From Microbacterium testaceum (GTDB taxonomy: Bacteria; Actinomycetota; Actinomycetes; Actinomycetales; Microbacteriaceae): a stretch of 64,000 nt of DNA. Of this stretch, positions 8,855 through 15,665 are shown in pieces. The position numbers and the translations under genes were made by a program. Under the pieces are notes generated by a model that worked only from the letters and a program-made list of their open reading frames with translations, made no database searches and had not been told where the DNA came from. Numbering within the stretch: position 1 is the first letter of the stretch; every line of letters begins with the position of its first letter. Location of the stretch: contig NZ_LDRT01000049.1 in assembly GCF_001476655.1 (NCBI RefSeq), positions 17,103 to 81,102 on the forward strand. The letters are read 5' to 3'.

Positions 8855-9093
8855 CGACACTGCGGCGCACCCCCGGTGAATCACGAAAAGATAACGCCGC
8901 CCCCTTCCCTTCCGTTACCTCACCGTTATAGAGTGCTCGCACGGTAGTTGTTTTGCTGTGGCAGCTACCGGCATGTGATTGCAGGACACTCTGGTGCAGA
9001 GATGGGCCGGTCGAGATTTCTCGGCCGGCCCTTCGTCGTTCTCGCGTCCCTTTCCGACGCCCGGAACATCCGTCGAGGCAGCAGGATGAGGGG
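8855..9093. other. intergenic gap holding RNA copy 1 and the phosphatase ribosome binding site
   Basis: Between the regulator stop and the phosphatase start the only structured element is the first copy of the duplicated RNA (8879-9033). A purine-rich AGGATGAGGGG at 9083-9093 is the ribosome binding region of the phosphatase. Confidence 0.5.
8879..9033 (+). ncRNA. candidate structured small RNA, copy 1 (duplicated at 9744-9905)
   Basis: An AT-rich conserved block (AATCACGAAAAGATAACG onwards) contains a -10-like TATAGA at 8927-8932. Foldable sequence follows. AGAGTG (8930-8935) can pair with CACTCT (8987-8992), enclosing a hairpin GGTAGTTG (8943-8950) / CAGCTACC (8962-8969). A strong terminator-like stem follows, GGGCCGGTCGAG / CTCGGCCGGCCC, then CTTCGTCGTTC. 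No reading frame is conserved between copies. Exact 5' end and strand are inferred from the terminator and -10. Confidence 0.6.
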
Positions 9094-9714
9094 GTGAACG
9101 ACGCAGACCTCACCGAACCCGACGGACGCCTCGTGCTGGTCCGGCACGGCGAGACCGAGTGGAGCCGCACCGGCCGCCACACCGGGCTCACCGACATCCC
9201 CCTCACCGAGACGGGCGCGTACAAGGCCGAGCTCGCAGGGACGCTCCTCGCGACGCGGCGCTTCGATCTGGTCCTGACCAGCCCTCTGCAGCGCGCGGTC
9301 GAGACCGCGTCCCGCGCCGGCTTCCCCGACGCGCGACCCGAGCCCCGACTCGTCGAGTGGGACTACGGCGCGTACGAGGGGCTCACGACCCCCGAGATCA
9401 TCGAGCAGCTGGGCCACCCCTGGACGATCTGGCAGGCGGGTGCGCCCGCCGGAGCCACTCCGGGCGAGAGCATCGAGCAGGTCACCGCGCGCGCGGCATC
9501 CCTTCTCGACGATCTGCGGCCGCGCCTCGAGAACGGCGAACAGATTCTCGTCTTCTCGCACGCCCACTTCCTGCGCGCCCTCGCGGGCGTGTGGCTCGGC
9601 CTCACCGCGGCGGGCGGGCGCTACTTCGTGCTCGGCACCTCGGCCGTCAGCGAGCTCGGCTTCGAGCATGGCAACGCCGTCATCACGCAGTGGAATCACG
9701 TGCGCGGGCGCTGA
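9094..9714 (+). CDS. histidine phosphatase family protein (phosphoglycerate mutase-like)
   Basis: A 206-residue enzyme of the histidine phosphatase superfamily. LVRHGETEW gives the phosphate-accepting His18 in the RHG motif. TSPLQRAVETA supplies the second Arg, and VFSHAHFLRALAG the catalytic second His. The E(Y/W)DYGAYEG segment (VEWDYGAYEG) is typical of the cofactor-dependent branch. Substrate cannot be assigned; phosphoglycerate, sugar phosphates and nucleotide-derived phosphates are all used by relatives. The GTG at 9094 is chosen because it sits right after AGGATGAGGGG; earlier in-frame starts fall in the RNA repeat. The gene lies exactly between the two RNA copies. Confidence 0.8.
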   Translation: MNDADLTEPDGRLVLVRHGETEWSRTGRHTGLTDIPLTETGAYKAELAGTLLATRRFDLVLTSPLQRAVETASRAGFPDARPEPRLVEWDYGAYEGLTTPEIIEQLGHPWTIWQAGAPAGATPGESIEQVTARAASLLDDLRPRLENGEQILVFSHAHFLRALAGVWLGLTAAGGRYFVLGTSAVSELGFEHGNAVITQWNHVRGR

Positions 9715-9743
9715 GCACCGACCCCCGGAGGCCTCGCGCAAGA

Positions 9744-9905
9744 AATCACGAAAAGATAACGCCACCCTCTTCCCTTCCGTTACCTCACCGTTATAGAGTG
9801 CTCGCACGGTAGTTGTTTTGCTGTGGCAGCTACCGACATGTGATTGCAGGACACTCTTGGTGCAGGGACAAGGGCCGGTCGGAAGCCTCTCCGACCGGCC
9901 CTTAC
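9744..9905 (+). ncRNA. candidate structured small RNA, copy 2
   Basis: Second copy of the element at 8879, about 96% identical over the first ~113 bases. It has the same TATAGA (9792-9797), the same AGAGTG/CACTCT outer stem and the same GGTAGTTG/CAGCTACC hairpin. The 3' part has diverged in sequence but keeps the terminator. The stem is GGGCCGGTCGGA / TCCGACCGGCCC, so the last two base pairs differ from copy 1 while pairing is kept, and a T-G pair becomes T-A. That compensatory change supports an RNA product. Confidence 0.6.
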
Positions 9906-9967
9906 TCTGTGCGGGTGCCCGCCGTCGACCTCGCCACCCGATCGGCGCGCCCCTCTATCGTGGAGAC

Positions 9968-10399
9968 ATGACCGATCGCCGCCTCGCCGTCCAGGCGTGG
10001 GAGAGCCTTTTCCGGGCGCAGCACGAGGTCTTCGAAGAACTGCGAACGGACTTCGACGGCACAGAGCTGACGCAGGCCGAATACGACGTGCTCCTCACCG
10101 TGACCCGCGCTCCCGACCTCACCGCGCGCCTGCGCGACGTCACGGGCAACATGCTGATCAGCCAGCCGAGCGTCTCACGCCTGGTGGAACGAATGGTCGC
10201 TCGCGGCCTGCTGACGAAGTGCGCCGACCCCGACGACGGTCGCGGCTCCCTCGTCACCGCCACCGAGGCGGGCGCGGTCGTCTTCCGCAAGATCGCGGCA
10301 GCCCACGGGCGCTCGATCGCGGACCGCATGGCCCGCCTCGACGACGACGAACTGGCGCAGTTGCACGCGCTGACGTCGAAGCTCCGCGGCCCCGCCTGA
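9968..10399 (+). CDS. MarR-family transcriptional regulator
   Basis: A 143-residue winged-helix protein. The order is N-terminal dimer helix (WESLFRAQHEVFEELR), TELTQAEYDVLLTV, recognition-helix region LISQPSVSRLVERMVARGLLTK, then the wing DPDDGRGSLVTATEAG and a C-terminal dimer helix. MarR proteins bind palindromes as dimers and usually repress efflux, stress or catabolic genes in response to small ligands. It is preceded by RNA copy 2 and followed by the convergent sdaA, so no obvious target is adjacent. Confidence 0.85.
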   Translation: MTDRRLAVQAWESLFRAQHEVFEELRTDFDGTELTQAEYDVLLTVTRAPDLTARLRDVTGNMLISQPSVSRLVERMVARGLLTKCADPDDGRGSLVTATEAGAVVFRKIAAAHGRSIADRMARLDDDELAQLHALTSKLRGPA

Positions 10400-10418
10400 G
10401 CCGACGGCATCCGGCGCT

Positions 10419-10504
10419 CGTCGAAACCGCACGCTCTCACCGAGCCCGTACGCAAAGGGCCGCAATCGCGTGCGCGTTCGACACACGCCTGCGGTTTCGC
10501 GACG
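10419..10504. repeat. intergenic inverted repeat between convergent marR-type gene and sdaA
   Basis: Left arm CGTCGAAACCGCACGC (10419-10434) and right arm, read in reverse complement, CGTCGCGAAACCGCAGGC (10487-10504) pair along GAAACCGCA/TGCGGTTTC. The gap also contains a GCCC/GGGC pair. It could terminate transcription from both sides. It resembles in layout the repeats at 58057, 58897 and 63894. Confidence 0.5.
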
Positions 10505-10514
10505 CCCGCGCGGC

Positions 10515-12011
10515 TCAGCACTCGATGACGTTGACCGCGAGGCCGCCCTCGCTCGTCTCCTTGTACTTCGTCGACATGTCGATGCCGGTCTGACGCATCG
10601 TCTCGACGACGGCGTCGAGCGAGACGTAATGGCTGCCGTCACCGCGCAGCGCGAGTCGCGCCGCGGTCACGGCGGTCGAGGCGGCGATCGCGTTGCGTTC
10701 GATGCACGGGATCTGCACGAGCCCGCCCACGGGGTCGCACGTCAGACCCAGGTGGTGCTCCATCGCGATCTCGGCGGCGTTCTCGATCTGCCGGTTGGTG
10801 CCGCCCATCACCGCGGTCAGGCCTCCCGCGGCCATCGCGCACGCGGAGCCGACCTCGGCCTGGCATCCGCCCTCGGCACCCGAGATCGACGCGTTGGCCT
10901 TGAACAGCGAGCCGAGCGCCGTCGCCGTCAACAGGAAGCGCCGGATGCCACGGCGTCGGTTCGCCTCCGCCACGTCACCGTCGTCCCAGTGCGAGACCTC
11001 GGAGCGGGTCACCGCGTGCCCGTCGTACCCGAGCAGCGCACTGCCCACGAGCTCGCCGTGCGGGGTGACCGCGTTGCCGACGCCGAGCCCCGAGTCGGCG
11101 AGGAATCGCCACCAGTACATCGCCACCGCGGGCAGGATGCCCGCGGCCCCGTTCGTCGGCGCCGTCACGACGCGTCCGCCTGCGGCGTTCTCCTCGTTCA
11201 CGGCGAGCGCGAACGCCCCGAGCCACTCCCCCGGCAACTCGCGGTGCCTCTCGGCTTCGATGGCCTCGAGCTGCTCCCGGATCACCGAGGCGCGCCGTTT
11301 CACCTTCAGGATGCCGGGAAGCACCCCGTCGTGCACCAGTCCGGCGTTCACGCAGGAGGCCATGGCATCCCAGATCCGGTCGAGGCCCGCGGCGATCTCT
11401 TCGTCGGAGCGCAGCGCCTCTTCGTTGCGGCGGGCGGCCTCGGCGATCGTGATGCCCTGCTCGTCGCACAGCGCGATCAGGGTCGCCGCATCGTCGAACG
11501 CGAGGGGGAACGGCGCGGTCGCGACGCGCGGCGGTTCTCCCTCGCGCCGGATGAATCCTCCGCCGACCGAGTAGTAGGTGTCTTCCGCGATCACCTCGTC
11601 GCGCGCGTCGCGCGCGACGAGGGTCATGGCGTTGGGGTGACCCGGCAAGCGCCTGCGGGGTTCGAGCGAGATGTCGGCCTTGCGGAAGCGGATCTCGTGC
11701 GTCCCGGCGAGCGGGAGGCGACGTTCGTCGGGCCAGTCCACCCAGAGTCGCTGGACCGCGGTCGGATCGACGGTCTCGGGATCCCATCCGTGCAACCCCG
11801 CGACGACGGCATCCGGCGTCCCGTGCCCGATCCCGGTCGCGCCGAGCGAGCCGTAGAGGTAGCACGAAACGTAGGCCACGCGGCCGATGATGCCGTCGCT
11901 CTCGAGTCGCGTGACGAACTGGAGGGCGGCCTTCATGGGGCCGACGGTGTGGGAGCTCGAGGGTCCGATCCCGATGGAGAACAGCTCGAACGCGGAGGTG
12001 TATGCGCTCAT
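10515..12011 (-). CDS. sdaA: L-serine ammonia-lyase (iron-sulfur-dependent, single chain)
   Basis: A 498-residue fused alpha/beta L-serine dehydratase that turns L-serine into pyruvate and ammonia. The N-terminal beta part starts with the conserved GIGPSSSHTVGPMKAA. The catalytic alpha part contains AGGLTAVMGGTNRQIENAAE and Cys residues in GSACAMAAGG and LTCDPVGGLVQIPCIERN, which fit ligands of the oxygen-sensitive [4Fe-4S] cluster. Length matches the usual one-chain bacterial enzyme. It stands alone, convergent with the MarR gene. Confidence 0.93.
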   Translation of the reverse strand: MSAYTSAFELFSIGIGPSSSHTVGPMKAALQFVTRLESDGIIGRVAYVSCYLYGSLGATGIGHGTPDAVVAGLHGWDPETVDPTAVQRLWVDWPDERRLPLAGTHEIRFRKADISLEPRRRLPGHPNAMTLVARDARDEVIAEDTYYSVGGGFIRREGEPPRVATAPFPLAFDDAATLIALCDEQGITIAEAARRNEEALRSDEEIAAGLDRIWDAMASCVNAGLVHDGVLPGILKVKRRASVIREQLEAIEAERHRELPGEWLGAFALAVNEENAAGGRVVTAPTNGAAGILPAVAMYWWRFLADSGLGVGNAVTPHGELVGSALLGYDGHAVTRSEVSHWDDGDVAEANRRRGIRRFLLTATALGSLFKANASISGAEGGCQAEVGSACAMAAGGLTAVMGGTNRQIENAAEIAMEHHLGLTCDPVGGLVQIPCIERNAIAASTAVTAARLALRGDGSHYVSLDAVVETMRQTGIDMSTKYKETSEGGLAVNVIEC

Positions 12012-12168
12012 CCCGCCAGCGTACGGCGCGGCCGGGTCACCGCGCGATCATCGCGCCGTCACCCGCGCGCCACGCCCGGGATGCACACCGTTCCGGGCCG
12101 ATTAGACGTCTCCGGCGGTCGCGGCTATGCTGGACCACGGCCTGCGCGCCGTTTCGCGCGGAGGCCCT

Positions 12169-12241
12169 GCGCCCGTAGCTCAATGGATAGAGCATCTGAC
12201 TACGGATCAGAAGGTTAGGGGTTCGAGTCCCTTCGGGCGCA
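12169..12241 (+). tRNA. tRNA-Arg (anticodon ACG)
   Basis: A 73-base cloverleaf. The acceptor stem is GCGCCCG paired with CGGGCGC plus discriminator A. The D arm contains GCTCAATGGATAGAGC. The anticodon stem TCTGA/TCAGA holds loop CTACGGA, giving anticodon ACG (read with inosine, Arg CGN). The T arm is GGGGTTCGAGTCCC. CCA is not encoded. Confidence 0.95.
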
Positions 12242-12262
12242 CACTGTGTTGAGACAGTAAGA

Positions 12263-12293
12263 GGTCCGGTTCGGAAGAGATTCCGACCGGGCC
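12263..12293 (+). terminator. terminator after tRNA-Arg
   Basis: GGTCCGGTTCGGAA, loop GAGA, TTCCGACCGGGCC, followed by TTGTCT. It lies 21 bases after the tRNA and its stem resembles the terminator of the duplicated small RNA. Confidence 0.75.
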
Positions 12294-12390
12294 TTGTCTC
12301 ATTCTCGGGCAGCGACGATCCGCACGTACCGCTGCCAGGTGTGTACTCGAGTACAGGTCGCCCCGCGCCCGACGGACGTAGCGTCGAAGG

Positions 12391-13362
12391 GTGCCCCCTC
12401 CGCCCCCACCCCGGCACTCGCTTCGTCCTCCCGATGACGAGCGCGAGCGGGCGGGGTTCGCGTCCCCGCGGGAGCGTCGCTTCGAGGTCGTGGACCGGCG
12501 CTATCCCCATCCCGCCGTGTCTCTGGGGTGGCGTCACCGCAGCCTCGCCGAGGGAGACGGACTCCGGGCGGCGATGACCGCCGCGATCTCCCGGGGCGGT
12601 GACCCGCTCCTCGTCACGTGGTCCGCGGACCCCGGTGCCGGTCAGGTGACCGCACTGGTCCCGGCGCGAGCGAACCCCGCGTGGTTGGTGCGGCTGCTGC
12701 GAGCGGCCGCCGAGCAGGGCGTGGGTCCGCCCGTCTCGGCGGTGGTCGGCGACGAGGGCGCCGTCGCGTCCACCACGTCGGCCCTCGACGCCGTCGCCTT
12801 CACCGGCGCACGGTTCACTCGGTCTCCCGTGCGGAGCGTCCTGCATCGCCGCACCAGAGACGGCGTGACGCGGACCACCATCACGGGGGTCGATCCGGCG
12901 CTGCGTTTCGGCGGGCCGGCGGCGGCGCTGGCCGTCCGCGTCGCGGGGGGAGGCCCGAATCCGCTTCTCCCGTCCATCGTCGACCGATCGGGACTCACCG
13001 CGACGATACGGTTCGTCCGCGGACTGCAGGACGGTGTCTCCACCGTCACCTGGCTGGTGGATGCCCCGGAGCGCGCCGGGCTGCTCGCCCTGGAGGCGGT
13101 GCTGGATGCCGGTGCCCTCGGCCTCCGCGTCGAGCCCGACGTGCTGTCCGCCGCGCGTGCGTCGCTCCTCGCGGAACTCCACGGCCACCGGCACTCCCCC
13201 GTGGAGTTCGCCCGCGCCCTGGCGCGCTACGAGACCCTCGGCTGGGACGGCGATCTCGTCCACGACCCTGAATCCGCTCTCGCCGGCGTGACCACCGCCG
13301 AGGTGGGAGATGCGATCTCGGGCCTGTTGAAGCCGGTCGTCGACGTGCTCGGCAGGACCTGA
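12391..13362 (+). CDS. protein resembling the C-terminal half of M16 (insulinase/pitrilysin) peptidases, no catalytic motif
   Basis: 323 residues, no close family recognised with certainty. The layout from about residue 170 fits the domain that follows the catalytic domain in M16 peptidases: a glycine-rich segment with PNPLLPSIVDRSGLTATI, then a region like the SRL-x-LRE-x-GL-A-Y stretch, and a final helix set EPDVLSAARASLLAELHGH leading to VTTAEVGDAI. No HXXEH zinc motif is present anywhere, so if related it would be a non-catalytic subunit or relic. The proline-rich N-terminus makes the GTG start doubtful; GAAGG abuts it too closely to be a good ribosome binding site. It has no evident operon partner. 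Confidence 0.45.
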   Translation: MPPPPPPRHSLRPPDDERERAGFASPRERRFEVVDRRYPHPAVSLGWRHRSLAEGDGLRAAMTAAISRGGDPLLVTWSADPGAGQVTALVPARANPAWLVRLLRAAAEQGVGPPVSAVVGDEGAVASTTSALDAVAFTGARFTRSPVRSVLHRRTRDGVTRTTITGVDPALRFGGPAAALAVRVAGGGPNPLLPSIVDRSGLTATIRFVRGLQDGVSTVTWLVDAPERAGLLALEAVLDAGALGLRVEPDVLSAARASLLAELHGHRHSPVEFARALARYETLGWDGDLVHDPESALAGVTTAEVGDAISGLLKPVVDVLGRT

Positions 13363-13363
13363 C

Positions 13364-14047
13364 TCACTCGCGCGGGCGGAAGTGCGGATCGTCGGTGATG
13401 GTCACGAGCCCGCGCGCGATCGCCGTGACGAGGATCTGCACGCGGTCGCGCACGCCGAGCTTCTCCATGATCTTCACGAAGCGCGCCTTGATCGTCGACT
13501 CCGTCACGAAGAGGTGCTCGGCCATCTCCCGATTGCTGAGGCCGTTGGCGAGCAGCGCAATGACCTCGAGCTCTTTCTCGGTGAGGACGCTCAGCAGCGC
13601 CTCGTCCGGTTCGAGAGTGGTGGGCGTGGACTCCTCGAGGCCCCGCACCACATGCCGCGTCACGTCGGGCGACAACACCGACTCGCCCGCCGCGACGGCG
13701 TGGACGGCGGCGACGATGTCCTTCGGGAGGGCATCTTTGACGAGGTAGCCCGAGGCGCCCGCGCGGAGGAGATCCACGACGTACCGGTCCGTCGAGAACG
13801 TGCTGAGGCCGAGGATGGCGATCTCGGGGAACTCCGCGTGGATCTGCGCGGTCGCTCGTACCCCGTCCATGATCGGCATCTGCATGTCCATGAGGATGAC
13901 GTCGGGCCGGAGGGCGCTCGCCTGCGCCACGGCGACCTGGCCGTTGGCCGCCTCGCCCACGATCTCGAGACTCGGATCAGACCCCACGTAGTCGCGCAGG
14001 ATCTCGCGCGTGATCGCCTCGTCGTCCACGAGCAGCACGCGGGTCAC
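13364..14047 (-). CDS. NarL/FixJ-type response regulator
   Basis: A 227-residue regulator with an N-terminal receiver (DDE acid pocket, phospho-acceptor Asp54 in VILMDMQMP, conserved Thr/Ser and Lys in VKDA) and a C-terminal LuxR-type helix-turn-helix (EVIALLANGLSNREMAEHL, ESTIKARFVKIMEKLG). The GTG start is favoured by GGAGG eight bases upstream and by its four-base overlap with the kinase stop. Partner of the kinase that precedes it. The pair is divergent from the RiPP cluster, so RiPP regulation is a fair guess but not shown. Confidence 0.9.
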   Translation of the reverse strand: MTRVLLVDDEAITREILRDYVGSDPSLEIVGEAANGQVAVAQASALRPDVILMDMQMPIMDGVRATAQIHAEFPEIAILGLSTFSTDRYVVDLLRAGASGYLVKDALPKDIVAAVHAVAAGESVLSPDVTRHVVRGLEESTPTTLEPDEALLSVLTEKELEVIALLANGLSNREMAEHLFVTESTIKARFVKIMEKLGVRDRVQILVTAIARGLVTITDDPHFRPRE

Positions 14048-15291
14048 GGCGTTTCCTCCGTCACCCTCAGGGGCTGCAGCGCACGTTCGAGGGGAAGAGT
14101 CATGATGGTTCGCCATTTTCCTTCGCTCATTCCGCTGGTGACCGATCCCCCGAAGACCTCGCTGCGCGCCCGCATCGCCTCGATGCCCGTCGTCGTCGAC
14201 GAGAGGGGGCTCGTGGATGCCGGCGCGTCGACCGTGCTGACGATCACCGCATCGGACCCGACGGTCATCGTCATCTCCACGGGGTGCGAGGGATCCGCGT
14301 GCTTGAGCACGTTCGTGCCGAGTTCGCGGATCGTGCGCCGCAGGGCCTGCCGAAGACTCGCCGGCACGCGGGCGAGCTCACCCTCGAGCGTGAACACGAC
14401 GTCGAAGCCCGCGCGCTGCAGGGCGTCCGCCACCCCCTCGAGATCGTGGGCGAGTCCGACAGCGCTCGTCGTCTCTCCCGAGAGTTCCGGGGACCCCAGC
14501 AGGTCGGCCTCGTCCGCGGGGGCCGACGGGGCGGCGTCGCTCTTCAGCAACAGCACCAGACTGCGGAGGTCGTTCAGCGCCTGTTGGGCGGAGTCACCGA
14601 TCCCCTCGATGATCTGCGCCGTCTTGCTCGGGTCGTGGACGAGCTGCGCGCGACGCGCCTGCATCGCGATGATCGTCACGTCGTGGGCGACGATGTCGTG
14701 CAGCTCGTACGCGAGCGTCATGCGCTCCTCGGCACGGATACGCGCCTGCTGTTCGCGGAGGGAGCGGATCTGAGCGGCGCTGCGATCGTTGCGTCGGGCG
14801 TAGACGCCGAGGCCGAGTCCTGCGCCGGCCGCGACGATCATGATCAGGAGGACGACGAGCACGGTCGAGATGGTGAGCTCGGTCGGGTGGACGACCATGG
14901 ACAGCGACATCAGGACGATGCTCGCGGGGGCGAAGACCAGGGCGACCCGGAGGGGGAGCATCATCGCGCACAAGCCCAGCGTGATGGCTGTGGGGAACGT
15001 CATCTGCGCGATCTGATACTCGGTGCCCACCGTGGCGAGCGCGGCGAGCAGGCCGACGATCGAGAGCAGCAAGGTCACGGCGGCCGGCACCGCACCGATG
15101 AGCAGGGCGAGCAGCGGCAGGCACGGGACGATGAGGAAGACCCAGCCGAGGGGGGTGCCGAGATCCAGCTCCCCCGCGCTGATGTCGACGGCGACCAGCG
15201 CCGCGATGACGGCGACGAGCAGAACGCGGGCGATCCACTTTCCGGGCAGGGGCTTGACCTCGGTGAACCACGGGGGTGGACGTCCTACCAC
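14044..15291 (-). CDS. sensor histidine kinase (HisKA_3 / NarL type)
   Basis: A 415-residue membrane kinase. Five or six hydrophobic helices fill residues 20-165 with very short loops, so the sensor has no large outside domain. Then comes a coiled linker and the phospho-acceptor motif ELHDIVAHDV (His198). The ATPase part has an N-box-like RELGTNVLKHA and a degenerate G-box region (TTTGIEAMRAR). Kinases of this shape often sense membrane stress, peptides or cell-wall antibiotics. It shares a 163-base divergent gap with the small peptide gene at 15455. Confidence 0.88.
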   Translation of the reverse strand: MVGRPPPWFTEVKPLPGKWIARVLLVAVIAALVAVDISAGELDLGTPLGWVFLIVPCLPLLALLIGAVPAAVTLLLSIVGLLAALATVGTEYQIAQMTFPTAITLGLCAMMLPLRVALVFAPASIVLMSLSMVVHPTELTISTVLVVLLIMIVAAGAGLGLGVYARRNDRSAAQIRSLREQQARIRAEERMTLAYELHDIVAHDVTIIAMQARRAQLVHDPSKTAQIIEGIGDSAQQALNDLRSLVLLLKSDAAPSAPADEADLLGSPELSGETTSAVGLAHDLEGVADALQRAGFDVVFTLEGELARVPASLRQALRRTIRELGTNVLKHADPSHPVEMTMTVGSDAVIVSTVDAPASTSPLSSTTTGIEAMRARSEVFGGSVTSGMSEGKWRTIMTLPLERALQPLRVTEETP

Positions 15292-15454
15292 GTGGCCACC
15301 CTAACCGGCGGGCTCGGTCCGACATGAACTTTCGACCACACTCTTCGCCGTCCGGCTGAGGTGTGTCCTTTCGTATATGCCGTCCCTTCGCGGCAGCCGA
15401 CAGGGTCGGATCAAGCGCTTCCGACAACCACCGGAACTTCTCGAAGGGTCTCTC
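15292..15454. promoter_or_regulatory. divergent gap between two-component genes and RiPP cluster
   Basis: The gap includes an AT-rich TATATG (15374-15379) that could be the -10 of the RiPP operon, with no good -35, which suggests an activator is needed. An imperfect inverted repeat around GACCACACTC (15334-15343) and GAGGTGTGTC (15358-15367) may be its site. GAAGGG (15443-15448) is the ribosome binding site of the small peptide gene. Confidence 0.3.
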
Positions 15455-15625
15455 ATGCTCACCTCCGCTGCCGTCACCGCCACCCTCGTCCTCGCCCTCT
15501 CGGGATCGCCCGCGGCGGCTCCCGCCCCGGTTCCCGCCGCCGTCTCGGCGGTCTCGGTGGACGCCGGTTCGTCGGCGTACCTCCCCCTGAACTTCTGGTG
15601 CGCGTTCCTCCGCATGTGCAAGTGA
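15455..15625 (+). CDS. small secreted-type peptide at the head of the RiPP cluster
   Basis: A 56-residue ORF whose ATG lies seven bases after GAAGGG. It begins with a signal-like stretch (MLTSAAVTATLVLALSG), continues through an Ala/Pro linker and ends in the 18-residue tail SSAYLPLNFWCAFLRMCK, which has two Cys and several aromatic residues. The tail differs from both RiPP cores, and no acidic leader is present. It lies 40 bases before the first biosynthetic gene and faces a two-component system. It could be a signalling pheromone, an unrelated precursor or an immunity peptide. No family was recognised. Confidence 0.5.
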   Translation: MLTSAAVTATLVLALSGSPAAAPAPVPAAVSAVSVDAGSSAYLPLNFWCAFLRMCK

Positions 15626-15665
15626 CCATCGCCACCCCTCCCCGACGGAAGAGAGACGTCAGCCC

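Noticed and set aside
10470..12218. A 582-residue plus-strand frame opposite sdaA
   Set aside because: It runs through the tRNA gene and lacks any domain; a shadow.
12169..12293. Integration site (attB) at the tRNA-Arg
   Set aside because: No integrase gene and no repeat of the tRNA 3' end was noticed in the window.
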